From positions 9,051,718-9,115,717 of the forward strand of contig OX345639.1 of assembly GCA_947044365.1 (NCBI GenBank): DNA of 64,000 nucleotides, given 5' to 3'. Origin of the DNA: Petrosia ficiformis (Eukaryota > Porifera > Demospongiae > Haplosclerida > Petrosiidae). The notes beneath the pieces are model-generated. The model searched no databases, was not told where the DNA came from, and saw nothing but the letters and a program-made list of their open reading frames with translations. The position numbers and the translations under genes are program-made. This document shows positions 21,044 to 35,300 of the stretch, piece after piece; the first letter of the stretch is position 1; each line of letters starts with the position of its first letter.

Positions 21044-23518
21044 ATGAATTTCCTGAATCGCAAGACACCTGAAGACGAGGAGCCACTCAGTGGCTCAAAG
21101 AAGAAACATTGGTGCAGCATAGGAGCTGCTATCAACTATAGCCTAGCAGTTGATTATCTGGCAATTTTCCTAACCTGTTTGGTTGTCGTTGGAGCAGTGG
21201 GTACCATCCAGAAAGATATAAAAGATGGATATAACGATCCTTTGAACAAAACTGGACATTTTTGTTACTTGTACTCTAGTTGCAATAAAGATATAAAAGT
21301 AGATGAGAACACCACGTGCAGATTCCTTCCTAGCACTGCCTCAGAATGTGATGCTACTCTGGTTTGCTATTCATTCATAGGTATTATGGCTCTTGCTTTC
21401 GCTATATCAATGATAATAAAAGCTTTTATCAATCAAGAGTAAGTATTGCATTGGGTGACTACTGTTCTATACGAAATAGTTATAATTATTATTCATCTTT
21501 TATTTTGTAGTTTGAACTGGACGCTGTACATCGAACTACCAGTACTGGTCATAGCAGCCATGTTAGAATTTTCACTAAGTGTTATGATTTCTATTGGGAA
21601 ATTCATAACTAGTAATAGTGTAGACGATTTCAGGTTAGTACAATTGGTATAATATACCAACACATGAATCAATTTTTTACACTTAATTACTGTAAGCACA
21701 TTGTCAAAGCATCTCCTTGTTGGTTGAAGAATTTGTCAGCAAACTAGTACAATTTAAAAATGTGTACTTGTACTTGTAATAGAGTATTTGCATGTACTTG
21801 TACTAGAGTATTCTCTACTGTACTTGTACAAGTACATTCTCTAAATTGTATTGTACTTAACTTGCCCAATATAAATGATTTCTTCTAAAACTATTATTAA
21901 ACTTCAGTATTCATTGAGCCTATATCAACTATGACAGATGTTGAACAGCCAGCATTGGAAACTTCTGTTTATTCTAACAAGCAGCTAAAAAATAATTTAT
22001 AAGCTGATACCTTAATGCCCTTATATGTACAATACTGTATATATATATACTCATGTGATTACTTAAATACTCTTATCCACCCACTTGATATCCATATATG
22101 GAATGTTCATAGCAAAGGTGATAACTATCCATACGCTGACTTCTCATATAAGGAAAGAGCTACTGCTGCAGAGGTACTTCATTACGTTTGTATGTATGTA
22201 ATGATATGTGTGATTGAACATGGGGTAATAGTAATAGTAATGGTAATACGTAATTATAAAACTGAGGTAATAGAAGCAGTCAAGTAATAGTATTAGTAAT
22301 AGTAATATAGAATCTCAATGTTGAGGTAATAGTAATAGTAATTGTAGTTGACCTCCAGTAATACGTTCATTATAGTAGGGCCAGTAGAGAGACTTTTTAG
22401 TATTCGTGGGAAATTCTTCAGCCAGAAAGGTGCAGATTGATTCTCTTTTTGAGAAACTTGGGAAGATTAAGTACAATGGTCATTTAGTTTAAAACATGAA
22501 AGAATTTCAAAGAAACCTCAATACTATAGTAATCCACAACAGACACACTGACTTAGGCAGTAATAGTAATATAATACTGATGTAGGAGTTATTAGTATTT
22601 TTAAGGTAATAGCAATAGTAATTGACATTACACTGACTTAGAAGATATTGGTAATAGTAATAGTAATATACTGATTTTTAAGGTAACAGTAATAGTAATA
22701 TATCACACTGACTTAGGAGATATTAGTAATAGTAATAGTAATATACTGATTTTTAAGGTAATATTAATAGTAATATATCACACTGACTTAGGAGATATTA
22801 GTAATAGTAATAGTATTATATTGATTTTTAAGGTAATATTAATAGTAATATATTACATAATTTACATTGCAATATAATCACCCCATGTCTGTAATAATGT
22901 GACTAGATTTAACAGAAGATTGTGCAAAGGGGAATTATCAAAAGGGGCTTATGGTATGACCCCCCCCCCCCCCCCTGAAACACTGATTTAGATGTGCATG
23001 TGATAGCTTTTCTTGAAAAGTGTTGTTGCTCTTTTCTGAGCAAATAGTAGTTGTAGGTGTCTACCCTAGGCACGAGGATAATATAAATTATGAAATTTCT
23101 GGATGTAACCAACAGTGGGATTACATCATCATTATATCATAAAATTATTCTACTTGTTAGGTTTGGTTTATTGATAGAAGTGAGTGTTTCTTTTTATAGT
23201 AGTAAATGGTTACATCATGAAACTGACATTTTAGGTTTGGGTGTGTTTATTTATAGAAGTGAGTGTTTCTATTTATAATAGCAAATGGTTACATCATGAA
23301 ACTGACTATTTTGTGAATGTTTATAACAAATATTACTACAATGTCAATAATTTTCTCTTACTCTATAGAATAGTGCTTGGTTTGCTTTTCTCTTCATTTT
23401 TATCGCTCTGGTGATAACTATTATTCGTCTGACTGTCTTTTTGAGGAGGAGAAAGAAGGAAGTAATTCGAAATACCGTAGAGAAAGAGGAGGGATATGAT
23501 GAACCAAAAGCTATTTAA
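21044..23518 (+). CDS. Four-pass membrane protein, TMEM179-like (4 exons)
   Basis: Exons 21044-21438, 21511-21633, 22113-22173 and 23369-23518 join in phase to 242 aa, close to the 233 aa of vertebrate TMEM179. Four hydrophobic helices lie at about residues 33-53, 109-130, 138-160 and 197-217. A long loop between TM1 and TM2 holds four cysteines and two N-glycosylation sites. The cytoplasmic tail begins with FLRRRKKEV and is acidic. The AWFAFLFIFIAL helix and the CRF...TM order resemble TMEM179/TMEM179B; I cannot align it, so the name is tentative. The third intron is 1.2 kb and contains a hAT relic and a C16-type homopolymer. Confidence 0.7.
22280..22860 (+). mobile_element. hAT-derived relic embedded in TAATAG repeats
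   Basis: A frame at about 22377-22440 reads GPVERLFSIRGKFFSQKGAD then stops: the start of a hAT C-terminal dimerisation domain. It is flanked by AATAGTAATAGTAAT tracts and three 100-bp units ending CACTGACTTAGGAGATATTA. An opposite-strand relative lies at 47630-48170. Confidence 0.7.
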
Positions 23519-23709
23519 AAGGGCCCTAATTATAATGATATTAAATATTATAATATAAATATGGATTGTTATCATGTAAAGAGCATGATTGTAATTAATA
23601 TTTTCTTATTTAATTATAATTAATTATAATTAATTAAGTTAGATTAATTATTTATTTACTAGGCATAGGTGGGGTTTACACACGTGTATACATACTGTTT
23701 CTATCTAAG

Positions 23710-26700
23710 ATGATAAGAAGACCTAAACCATTTGAGAGAGAAGAAGACCTTTTATCTTTACAGGAAGAGTTCCTTCTCTCTAAAAGCCAACCTTCTGCTT
23801 CTTTAGTAGATAAAAAATTGGAAGGAAGGAAGAAAGAGAGAGATGTAGTCTCTTTGGAAGGTAAGTCACTTAGTCTCTTAATTAAAAGTTTTATTTCCGG
23901 TCCTTCAAAAGTTATCTCAGAGGTTGAGAATGTGAAGCCTGGGACTTCAAAGTTCAAACAAAGACAGGAGGTATTGGAACAATCACATTGTATATCTAAC
24001 ACACTGCAGATAATATTGTGTGCACACACACACACACATACATACATACACATACATACATACATACATACACATGTACGCATACATACATACATACACA
24101 CACACATATGTGCGCATACACACATACATACATGCATACACACACACATGTACACATACATACACACGCACATACATACACACACATGTACACATACATA
24201 CATACATACATACATACATACATACATACACACAGAAGAGTGGAATGTCTGAAAGTAAAAGTAGTAAGTTTTAATGGCATTTTCTATGAAACTAATAGTT
24301 TTATAACTTTTCAGCTACCTGTGAGATACTCAATGACGCAATACAGGTTGTGTGATGTATTCACAGTACGTTACTATAAAAAGTTCAAAGAATGTTTTAT
24401 TACTATAGGAACGAGATATTATTGCTGGAGATCCTCTTCCTCTCGCTGCCTACCATTCAAAGCTTGGTTTTCCTCTTGTTCAGAAACTTTCAGAAATGAA
24501 AGTACTCTTATATACTATTAACTCTGCATATCTTTATGTCCTTTTCCCAGACTGATGGACCGACTAACCAGAAGAAAAGCTTATTTGCTCAGCAATTTGA
24601 GTCTCTTACTCCAGAGGAATTTGGTTTGGTGATTTTAGATACTCCTGAATCTAATCCCAAGTATTTGAAGAGAGATAAGGTGAAACCTACCACTACTGAA
24701 TATCAGGAGAAGAGGGAAATGAACAAACAATTTACAGAAAAGAAAATGAATTTGGAAGGTGAGATTTATTGAAGTTAGTATTCAACTAAATCACTTTTTT
24801 CCTGATCAATATCAAGCATACATAGCTAAGCCTCAAATCAAATTATATCTTAGGTTTTGACAGTTCCTCCTCTGTAACTTGGGACCGATTCCTACGTTCA
24901 TCACTGGTATCAGGACAGGGGTTATCTATTGCAGGTGCATCTCCTGAGTTTGCTAGAAAGGAAGTAGAAAAGATTCATGAAGAGAATGTGCTACAGCTAT
25001 CAGCCATGACAGAAGACGAGATACTGCAAGAACAAGAAAAAATGAAGAAATTACTTGGTATGTGTAAATAAATTAATAATTATGGATCAGATATTGGGGA
25101 ATTCCCCTGTTTTGCTTTTACTTACATTTATAATGCTAATAAGTATATCGCATACATGTAGTTCCTGGCGTTACTACAGATCATGTTTCATTGGCTTCTT
25201 GTACAAAGCAATTGAGTAGAGAGGAGTGCCTTTTGAATTGAATACCGACAGCACTTCATTTTTCCGAAGCCTGTCACATATACATGTAGATTATTACAAA
25301 ACAAAATTCACAGTTCTCACATACAGTACAGCATATAATTGTTGAATTCATTTTGTTGGTAGGACCAGATACTGTAGCTTTCTTAAAGAGTCGAAAGAAG
25401 AAAGATCCCTCAATTGAAAGGCAAGAAGAGAAATCTCCAGTAGGAACTGATGAGGTGAAAACGGAGCCCTCAACTGAAGGTTTATCAAATTTATCAAATA
25501 AACATGGATGGATTCACATGGATGTTCTCGAGAATGAGAAACTTGATTGGATAAATGATCTACCTGTTGCCATGGAAACACCAAAAGTATGCTAATACAG
25601 GTTTTATGTATGTAACATTTCTTTTCATAATTCAGAAATATCGGGAGATTCGGTTTTCATTTGACGGATTGGTTATACATCGTGAGGTGGGTGTGGCCAT
25701 TCCTGTCCACCTTAGTCTTCATCACCATGGAGATGAACCTGAAGTATGTTATTTTTGTCCTTGGTCCTTGAGTAACTAATGTTACAATGTTTTGACATGA
25801 CTGTGTTTTGTCTATACTTGTACATAGGCTGCTGGTTATACTCTAGGAGAATTATTTCAATTAAGTCGTAGCTCAGTGATACAGCAAAGAGTTCTCACTT
25901 TAAAAACCTTTGCTAGCATTATTGAAAGGGTGAGCATAGGAAATAGTACTTCTCTGTGTATTCATTATAGAACTTTATCCAGGCCCGTCATAATGAGTAC
26001 TATGGTATCATTGAAGGATCTACGCTAGATACTTTACTGGAGTCGGGTCTTCCCTTACTTCTTCGATATTCTCTGGATGAATCCTCAGAAAGTGTTCAAG
26101 TAAATTAATAAAGACATTTAATTATCGCATTCTAACTCATTTTAATAGACAGAGGCTATTCATTGTCTTCATTCTCTACTGGTTTCAAGTTCGGAGGAGT
26201 GTTTTCTAAATACCTATAGTTTTTGCTATCAAGGACTGTCCCTTCCTGAATTATCCTGTGGTACTCTGGATCACAGTAAGAACAATGAAGATGTCATTAA
26301 AAAGGATGTGGTTGAAGGTTTGTTACGTATGATGCTGTTACCACGGTTACGATATATTTTGGAGGTGTGTCAACCTTCACTGGATGTTACTTCAAAGATT
26401 TTTGAAATATTAATTCGTATAGCTAGACAATCTTTGAATGCTTCAAGTCAGGTGTGTTTTAATACATACATGTATGAACTGTATTACAGTGATGTACATG
26501 TTGTATATACAATGTACATGTACATGTGTACATGTACTTATGACAATGATGTACATGTATGTACTCCAGATAGCAAGTTGTCCTCGACTTGTGGAATTCA
26601 TTATGAATCAGTTTCTTGCATATTCTGATAATTCTAGTAAGAAACTGATAATGTATTGTATTAGATAAATACTTTAACTACATGTTGTCATAGCAACACA

Positions 26701-29700
26701 AATACCACACCCAAAAGCAATGCAGCTGATTAGAACATTATGTAGTGCAGGACGTCACATTACGAAAAATCTGGTATGAGTTTCTATTAGCAATTAATTA
26801 TTTATTCATGTTCTCATTTCTTACTGCTCTCCCTATCCATGTTCTTTACTGTTCTCTAATCCTTATCCTTTCCTCCTGCTACTCTATTTATAGTTATCTA
26901 CTCACAATATCTTAGAATGTATTCTTCGTTACATTGTGGTCCATCCATCAGTTCAGTTCCCTGACAGTGATTCATCTCAACTGTACATTGAATCAATCAG
27001 AACATGGACTGTTATACTCTCATATGGATTAACAACAGACACATTCAGGTTTGTATTGTGTCCGAGTCTTTGTCAGTATGTACATATTCATATCTTTAGT
27101 GACATATTTCCCACTTTTCTTCAACAACTATCAACGTATTCTCCGCTATCTGTCCTCTCTGCTAATGAGTTGAAACAGCAATCTGCTTTTTTCTATCTTC
27201 TTACATCGTCTATTCATGCATCTGCCATTACTCCAAGCATGTTAGTGACAGCTGGAAAAGAAATGCTGTCACACTCGAGTCTGACCTGGTCTCATGCAAT
27301 GGGCGTGGTTGATCCAGCCCTTCGTTGCTTGAATGCTACTTTGAAAGAAATACAAGAATATGGTCATGAGGAGGACATTGATGTAAGATTCATAATAATT
27401 ATGAAATACTATTATTATTTCTTCCTATCTATCTGTACATAAATATATGTACATGTGGTTTCTAAAGGGTTCACATACTTCATTTAAACATAATACCTTT
27501 TAGTTAGTTAACTAAACTAAAACCCTTTTAGTAAGCCTAATATTATTTTAGTTAATTAAACTATAACTTCACTAAAAAATTGAGAAATAACAAATATAAC
27601 TGTAACTAAAATTAGTCATGTTTGTTAAACTAATACAACACTATACATTATACAATATACATGTACATGTACATACACTATACAATATACATGTACGTTC
27701 ATTATAATGTTTTTCCTTTCATTAGTTAGATAGAGTACAGTATATTTCATCTCTTCAACATTTGATTGCTACATATTATACTGAATTATCCAACAAGGTT
27801 AGTGAATCTATCAAGGCTTGTTCTCTCATCAGATAACGTTTATTTGCAAATAAAGTCACAAATAAATTGGTATATTAGAACATATTTCATATATTTTATT
27901 TTATTCAGCCTGAACTACAATATAAACCAGTTGATCTTTTAAAACAAGTGGAATCCGTAGTCTCAAGTGTTGTAATGTCATTTCAAGGATCTAAACTGTT
28001 CCTCTTTGCTCTCAACACACTACAGTTTGTAAACTAATATTCATACAATATTATATCAAATATTGTATCTATCTGTAGCTCGTCCATTGATGTCTTCGCT
28101 TTGTCTCCTTCCTCTCCCAATATTTCTTCTTTTCCAATACATGTCACGTTTTATTCTCCAAAACCTGCTTTGTATGGACGTGACCCCATGACCAAGGGGG
28201 ACTACCCACAGCTTAGTCATGTACATTCTGTATTAGTTGTTTTTGCAGATATATTAAGATCACATGTTCGTATGTGTTATGCTCTAACACAACTCCATCA
28301 TGGAGTCACACAAGAGATACTAAAAGCATTCTTAAGTGACTCATTCATGAGATTGCTTGAAATTGTCTGGAAATTGACGCCTGATAAGGTAGATAGACCT
28401 GTCTGTCTATCTGACTGTCAACACTGATAGATATATTATCAATAGGTCTCCTGGATAATGAATCCATTACTGCTTCTTGTATGTGCAGTTTTGAAATTAT
28501 TCATTTCGGTGAGTAGATTACTTAAAAGTCATACATTAATATTATTATACTCCATTGTAGAATCTTGACAAGTTGGAAATATCAAAATTTGAACTGATTC
28601 AAAGTTGTGCCTTCAATTTATTTACGTTATTATCACCTGGTCTGGAAGTATGTGCTGTTGAGATTATGTCAACCATTTTATTTCATCCTCTATTTTACAA
28701 GTGAGTATTAAAATGAATCATATTAACTAAAGGTCATTCACGTTAACCATGACCTCAGAAAATAACTTCAGTTTGGAATGACCAATAAGCTTTTTACCTG
28801 CACCGTTTACATACAATTATAATTCCTGTTCTTTTTTGTCTATGTTAAATTTCAATCCATTGCTTCATTATTGAGTTACAGTATAATCATGTATTAACTT
28901 TATGACATTAAACTATACACTATATTACATATACAGTCATCGTATCCTAATTTTGAGGTCATCATGAATGTGAACAGACTTTACTGAATGACTAAATAAA
29001 CTCAAAAAACTAATAATTGTTATTTTAATATTTATAGTCAGTTTAAACTTTTTAACTATGCATGTCTTTGTGTTCTGACTGTTCTATCTTGGACTATTTT
29101 CCTTTTTAGAAAGCCTTACAGTTGTACTGTCTGTCTAAGGCCTGTAGGAAATAGTTAGCATCAGAGAACAGGCAATCAAACAGCTCATTAACTATGCAGT
29201 TTGAGCAAGCCACACCCATTCAAAAGTTAAACATTGACATTCAAATATTAGTATAAATGAACAAGGTTTGAATTTCAAACAGCCCTAGTTATTAACTTGT
29301 TAATGCATTACAATCTCTGTTATTCATTCCTTTCTGCAGAGAAATACCAGTCAGTTCATTTGAATCAAAGAATAGGGAATCACATTTTACATCTCACGCA
29401 AGAAATCTTCTGTCGTCTTCTATTGCTAAACTTACCTTAATTAAACAAATATATCTTGAATATCTTCAACAAACCACCCTACAAGAAAACACTCTGAGTC
29501 GTTCTATTGTATGGTTCAAATGTAATCCAGTGCTTAATAATACATTATTACTTCCTTCATACACTGGACCCATCATTCCTGTGGATTGGCCGTATATACC
29601 TCTCATAGTGGAATATTCTAAAAGTGTTAACAGGTTGGTATATGTATGTGCTGACCGTTCGTTAATCTAGCCAGCTTGATGATATTACAGGTATTAATTA

Positions 29701-32078
29701 CTGTATGCAGACCGAGGTTCTCTGATATATATAATTATATATACATGTAGCACTTGTAATTGAAATACCTGTAAATTGTGTGTATCTGTTCTGTAGTTCA
29801 AATCATGTACTAACCTTATGACATTAAACTACACACTATATTACATACATGTGTATAAAGTCATCACATCCTAATTTTGAGGTCACCGTGTATTTTATAC
29901 CTAACATAACGTCAAATGGAAACCGTATGGATACATGTACATTCTCAGTAATGCCGTGTCTTACTGATATACTCTGCAATAATCTAGTGATCTTGAAATC
30001 ACAAATGGGACCACTCTGTCTAATATTTTACACTATCTGATACTCTTGGAACATTGCCATGGTGATATTATCAGTACTACATGTACACCTGCTACAGCAA
30101 GACTGACAAGAATCATGTGCGCTTTCTTAATAGGTTTGTAAAAAATGAGTGCCATCATTCTCCTAAATTACACATATTTCATCATTCCTTCTCTGTAGGT
30201 TCTGATCTGTTTCTAGAACCAGATATTCATTCCTGTTTGTCTTCATTGTTACACCATTTCTCATCTTTATCTCTTGACTTCACTTTTGTTATTCCTGGAC
30301 TTCCATCTTTTCATGATCTGTGAGTGAATCTGATACAATCAACAACTTCAAATTGATTGTATTCTCAGATACTCATCTTTATTGGAGCAGTTTGCAGCTG
30401 TCTCCTATGGTGACCAATTATTCTCCATATATATTATGCTACCATTACAACAGAAGCATTCATCATCATTCCGAAAGGCTTTTTGGTTTGACTATTCTCA
30501 TATTCTTCGGATTATAACTCTCACTCATACACAAGTACATATTTAATTGTGTATATACATGTACATACATATATGTTCTGATTCTTTGTTAACTAGCTGT
30601 CTTTATCAGTGGACTCATTTCTATACCCAATAGAACAGGAATGGGACTTGCTTGAGCAGTATTTGAGAGTTCTTGCATCAGGCACTTTGCAGTAAGCATA
30701 GTTATTTCAATATTCTATGTATCTTTTATTGTTCAATGAACATTTTGCAGCACTGAAAGAAACCCGTTCTTATTTTTGATTGCTGTACATCATATTCACT
30801 CGTTCATTTTCCACGAGGAAGCTGAACAAAATGGGGAGAGCATAGGAATTGAGAATGAAAGAACCAAAGAAGTGATAGTAAAGAGACAGACCAATAAAGA
30901 TCTACGAAAATGTCTGCTACAACAAGTAATACATGTTCCTAATAAGGTATGTAAAATTATATGAATATTTAATAAAGTATATTTACTCATATTCAGTACT
31001 GGTCATGAAAATAACTTTTATTGTAATATAGATTGTACATGTACATGTTTTGATGGCTTTACAAGTTTACAGCAATCTTCATCATCATATATGAAGATTT
31101 TTGTAAAGCAATTGAAACGTGTGGTCTCTCTCTTATTATAAAAGTTATTATCATGGCTGGTGTTTGAATACTGATTATGTACAAATCCAGTGTAAAAACA
31201 AAAAAAGTATCTCTATTGAGTCTATTCTCTACTATTTTTGAACAAACATATTCATCCATTATTCATTTCTTTGTTGTACTCCAATAGAGCGTGTTTAGTT
31301 ATAAGTGAATGAGTACTCGTTCTAAATTATTTTTACAAGAAAGCAGGTTTTTTGTAAATCAGGTCATTATCTATACTGATGAATAGGGTACTGTTTTCAT
31401 CTGCAGATACCAAACAATCTAGCCAATTTTAAAGCAATGATCACATTTTTTATAAATTTCTAAACATGAAAGATTTATGTAATAAGGAAAAATATTGATG
31501 CTGTTTAAAGCCTTGCGAATAATTTTTTATGGCCTGCAGGGCCATCCCTTTGATTGGCATTTAATGTATATACATGTATATGACTATATGTATAATCTGC
31601 TGCTTGTGTTGCATACGTGACAATGCGTTGTATACGTAGTTAAGGAAGTTGTGTCATTCCAGGGGACTCAGTCAATTAATGGGTGTGGCATATAATAGAA
31701 CACGCACTCAAGCTCTAACAGATCAGGAGTAACAAAGTTGCTTGCATATTTCTAGCTTATATAGAAACTGGAACTAACATATTCCTAAAGTTCTACAAGA
31801 TCCTACAGTAAGGATTCTAAATAACTATAATAAGCCTAAGGCATGAGAAAGTCGGCCATGATTAATGAATGTTAGACACCAATAATAGGGATACTTTTTT
31901 TCTCCATATTTCTTGATTATATTAATTTCCTTCTCATCAGACTCTTCAACATACCATTCTCTTGTACTCAAGCACTTGTAAAGATGGAGGATTAGATTTA
32001 GCAGATACTCTCTCTGATTCTCAAATACTTGTCATGGCTACATTAGGACAATCTCCCCCTTCAGATCTCCAATCTTGA
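23710..32078 (+). CDS. RPAP1: RPAP1, RNA polymerase II-associated protein 1 (28 exons)
   Basis: Links RNA polymerase II to its assembly chaperones and to Mediator. Exons: 23710-23860, 23921-23970, 24236-24263, 24315-24346, 24409-24501, 24551-24758, 24854-25057, 25363-25586, 25636-25743, 25828-25929, 25983-26099, 26149-26451, 26570-26636, 26694-26773, 26894-27048, 27100-27382, 27726-27797, 27909-28024, 28079-28388, 28446-28508, 28561-28700, 29340-29633, 29988-30133, 30199-30319, 30369-30534, 30597-30691, 30751-30946, 31941-32078. All phases agree, giving 1353 aa (human 1393). Family blocks: MIRRPKPFEREEDLL start, IHEENV...MTEDEILQEQ (RPAP1 N domain), HLSLHHHGDEPEAAGYTLGE, LPRLRYILEV, IIPVDWPYIPLI and YGDQLFSIYIMLPLQ. 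The C-terminal half is helical-repeat-like. Exons 3 and 4 (28 and 32 nt) are the least certain. Confidence 0.94.
24019..24235. repeat. ACAT/ACAC microsatellite in RPAP1 intron 2
   Basis: (ACAC/ACAT)n ending directly at the CACAG acceptor of the 24236 exon, so the acceptor itself is built from repeat sequence. Confidence 0.85.
27498..27620. repeat. Dispersed TTTTAGTTAGTTAACTAAA element, copy 3
   Basis: Short copy of the repeat at 4865-5170 (CTTTTAGTAAGCCTAATATT is shared) in RPAP1 intron 16. Confidence 0.6.
28731..28985. mobile_element. MITE family A, RPAP1 intron 21 copy
   Basis: Runs from AGGTCATTCACGTTAACCATG to GAGGTCATCATGAATGTGAA; the ends are imperfect inverted repeats. About 255 bp. 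A truncated second copy lies at 29805-29890 in the next intron. Confidence 0.75.
31612..31925 (+). repeat. Dispersed repeat, partner of 5290-5650
   Basis: About 315 bp in RPAP1's last intron, inverse to the CLPTM1-intron copy. Ends with a run of T and CTCCATATTTCTTGAT. Confidence 0.65.
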
Positions 32079-32357
32079 TTAGCTAACTATTTTCAAATCT
32101 AACTTCAGTATTATAATTACACAAAATATGAAGACCACTAAAGTATGTAAAATTAGCTATAATTTGCAGAACATCAGAGTATCTCTCTCTTCCCCCTCTT
32201 CAATCTTACAAAAACCATTTTCAAATTTTATTATGTATACTTATACACAATAACGAAGATTGCTAAGGTATGTAAAATTGTAACAATGAGTAAAATCAGC
32301 TGTACATGGGATAAAATTCTACATGTATGTACAAAGTTTTTTTATTTTAAAATTATT

Positions 32358-35300
32358 TTAAGTACACCAATTAGAGTGCTGACAGCATTTCTCGTGGAAC
32401 CACGCCTCCATTAATTCGTTTTTGAGCTTTGTTTTACTGTGACTCATTTTTGACGCAATGAGCTGATCATGATCATGACTGCAGCTGTCAATTTGAGGAG
32501 GGATCAATCTCTGGAAATTACGTCTGCTTACAAATTCAAGAAATGCGGTTTTCAAAGTGAAAGAGAAGTCATCTTCTTGACATTTCTTACACAGTTGGCA
32601 GAACTGCCGACAAAGTAGTAAATATACAATAATATTATATTAGAAAAATGCTGTAACTTGTAGGGCAAGCCTGACATAGTGTTGGGACCATGATTTACCA
32701 CTCAAGAACAGTGGTATTACATATAAAGAGAGTGAACGATGGTATACATAAACACTACCTGATTAGTATGGGGCTTGCTCAGGCTTGCCCCATTTAGAAT
32801 GGGAGTACATGTACATGTAACTACCTGATTAGTAAGGGGCTTGCTCAGGCTCGCCCCATTTAGAATGGGAGTACATGTACATGTAACTACCTGATTAGTA
32901 AGGGGCTTGCTCAGGCTCGCCCCATTTAGAATGGGAGTACATGTACATGTAACTACCTGATTAGTATGGGGCTTGCTCAGGCTCGCCCCATTTAGAATGG
33001 GAGTGCATGTACATGTAACTAACTACCTGATTAGTAAGGGGCTTGCTCAGGCTCGCCCCATTCAGAATGGGAGTACATGTACATGTATGTAGATACATAT
33101 GTAGTGTATATTTTGTTTCTGGAGCCTTTCCACCTGACATTAAAACGAGTCAGTTCTGTCATAGAGGCATTTATTATCTAAGTGGTAACAGCTGGCCCTC
33201 CAGCTTTAAAATTACTTTGTAGCATTTGTATTTCTTTTAAAACATCTCTTATGGTGAAAAATTTCTACAACCCCGTACCAAGCCCAGGCGTATAATTAAG
33301 TCCGACCTGAGGATCTAAACAAGCCAGGGACTTATCAGGAGAAGCATGTGTGTGAACATGTTTAGGTATTTAGTTAGTACCTGTTGCTTGCATTCTGAGC
33401 ATGTGCCATCATTACACATTGGCATTGGTACAAGAATATCATGTTCATTGACTAACATGATACTTTCATAATTACCACTGCAGAATAAATAAATAGATGT
33501 GAATTTCATTGCATCAATTAAACACTTACTTGTATCGTAAACCTGCTTCAGTACCTCTACTTAATCCAACCAAGTTTAGTACATTGAATATTACCTGTAT
33601 CATATAGTTAGTATGTAGTGACACAATGAGGTCATTATAGGAGTTATGTACTACTACTACATGCAGGAAACAGCCAGTCATACAGGAGAATGTTTGGTAA
33701 ATTGAAACTGGCCAAAATGTCTGGCAATTGGCTCACTATTTCCACACCTCTTGTCTATCATATTACAGTTCTATAATACAAATCTACGATAACTATAGTA
33801 CTATTGAAACCAATATCTATAACTCTATATACAGTGTATAGTAAAGTCAAAAACATGATCAATTATTAAAACATTATAAATCAGTGATTGTGTATAATGT
33901 ATATACACATGTATATACATGTAATATTTCATTAAAAAATCAAGTAATTACACAAACCTGTTCGTACATGAATCTGTTATTTAGAGTATGAGCTGATGAC
34001 AAATTAGGAGATAAATTTACCTGAGAGAGGGAGAGACCGCACAACATACATGTACATTGTAAAGTTGTTTACATTCACCATGACCTCAGAAAAATGTTCA
34101 TAACTTTAGTTTGGAAGGACCAATAATCTCTTTACCTACACCATTTTCATATAATTATCCTTCCTGCTCTTTTTTGTGTATGTAAAATGTCAATCCATTG
34201 CTTCATTATTGAGTTACAGTATAATCATGTATTAACCTTATGACATTAAACTATACACTATATTACATATAAAGTCATCACATCCTAGTTTTGAGGTCAT
34301 CATGAATGTGAACAGACTTTAGTAATCACTAATAGAAAATATACCTCCATTAGCCAAGCAATAACATTTTCATCGATAACAAAATCAAATCTCACAAGCT
34401 CAAAGAAATTTCTATGACAAGAAGTCAATGACACAAATGAATATGAGGTATTGATTTCACCTTGTGGTTGCATAGGCTTTTGTGTGGTTCAAAATACCAG
34501 TTTCACAATGAAAGAGAACCTAGAAAGACAAGATTACATTTCTTCAATTTGGCATCTTTATCAAACATCTAGATACACGTCACTAGTCAAACCTGTTTTA
34601 TCATTGAATTAGTTTGTGCCCAAAGTGTGTCTGGTACTAATCCTAATGTTAAATTTAACAAATAACTATTGAATGCAATATTACTGTATGTAGCAGACCT
34701 TTCTGTTTTAAAACTTCATTAAGAGCTTCTTTGTGACTAAAACCACGACCTATGACTAAAGGTTTCATTAAAGGAATCTGCAGATGATTTATGTTCATCA
34801 GGTAAATAAATATCAAGGTGTTTACGATGTGATGACATGTGAAATAGTGAATGAATGGACTGAAGAATGGATGGATAATATAATTGTGTTTGTCATCATG
34901 ATGGAGGTTTTTATGAAAGTGATGAATGAATGAACGAATGAATATTAAGATTCATGACCTCCCAGGTAGGTGTGTAGTTATCATCAACTACATATCGTTT
35001 TTTATCATTTTTATCAAATGGCTGATAGTCCTTTGAACAGAACCTAAAATATTGTAATTTTCCATTTAAAACACTATCCATTTCTCTTCACTGTACCTCA
35101 ATAGTATCTCTTCTTGGTAGATATAAACTCTTAATGGATTAACTGATGTTATAAGAGTATAGATCCCAATATCAAATTTTCTAAATCATTGATGTTTGTA
35201 GGAAAAGAATATTGAGTGTTGACATTAAACTGATATTAATTTCTCTTTACATGATGAAATATTTCTAAGGTGATTATGAGATTGCTAACCTTCCTCCAAT

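Noticed and set aside
22961..22976. C homopolymer as a regulatory element
   Set aside because: A 15-16-base homopolymer in an intron is likely slippage or sequencing-prone, with no supporting context.
32755..33090. Possible CRISPR-like array (five regular repeats)
   Set aside because: The units are continuous 66-bp tandem copies with no unique spacers, in a eukaryotic intron; it is a minisatellite.
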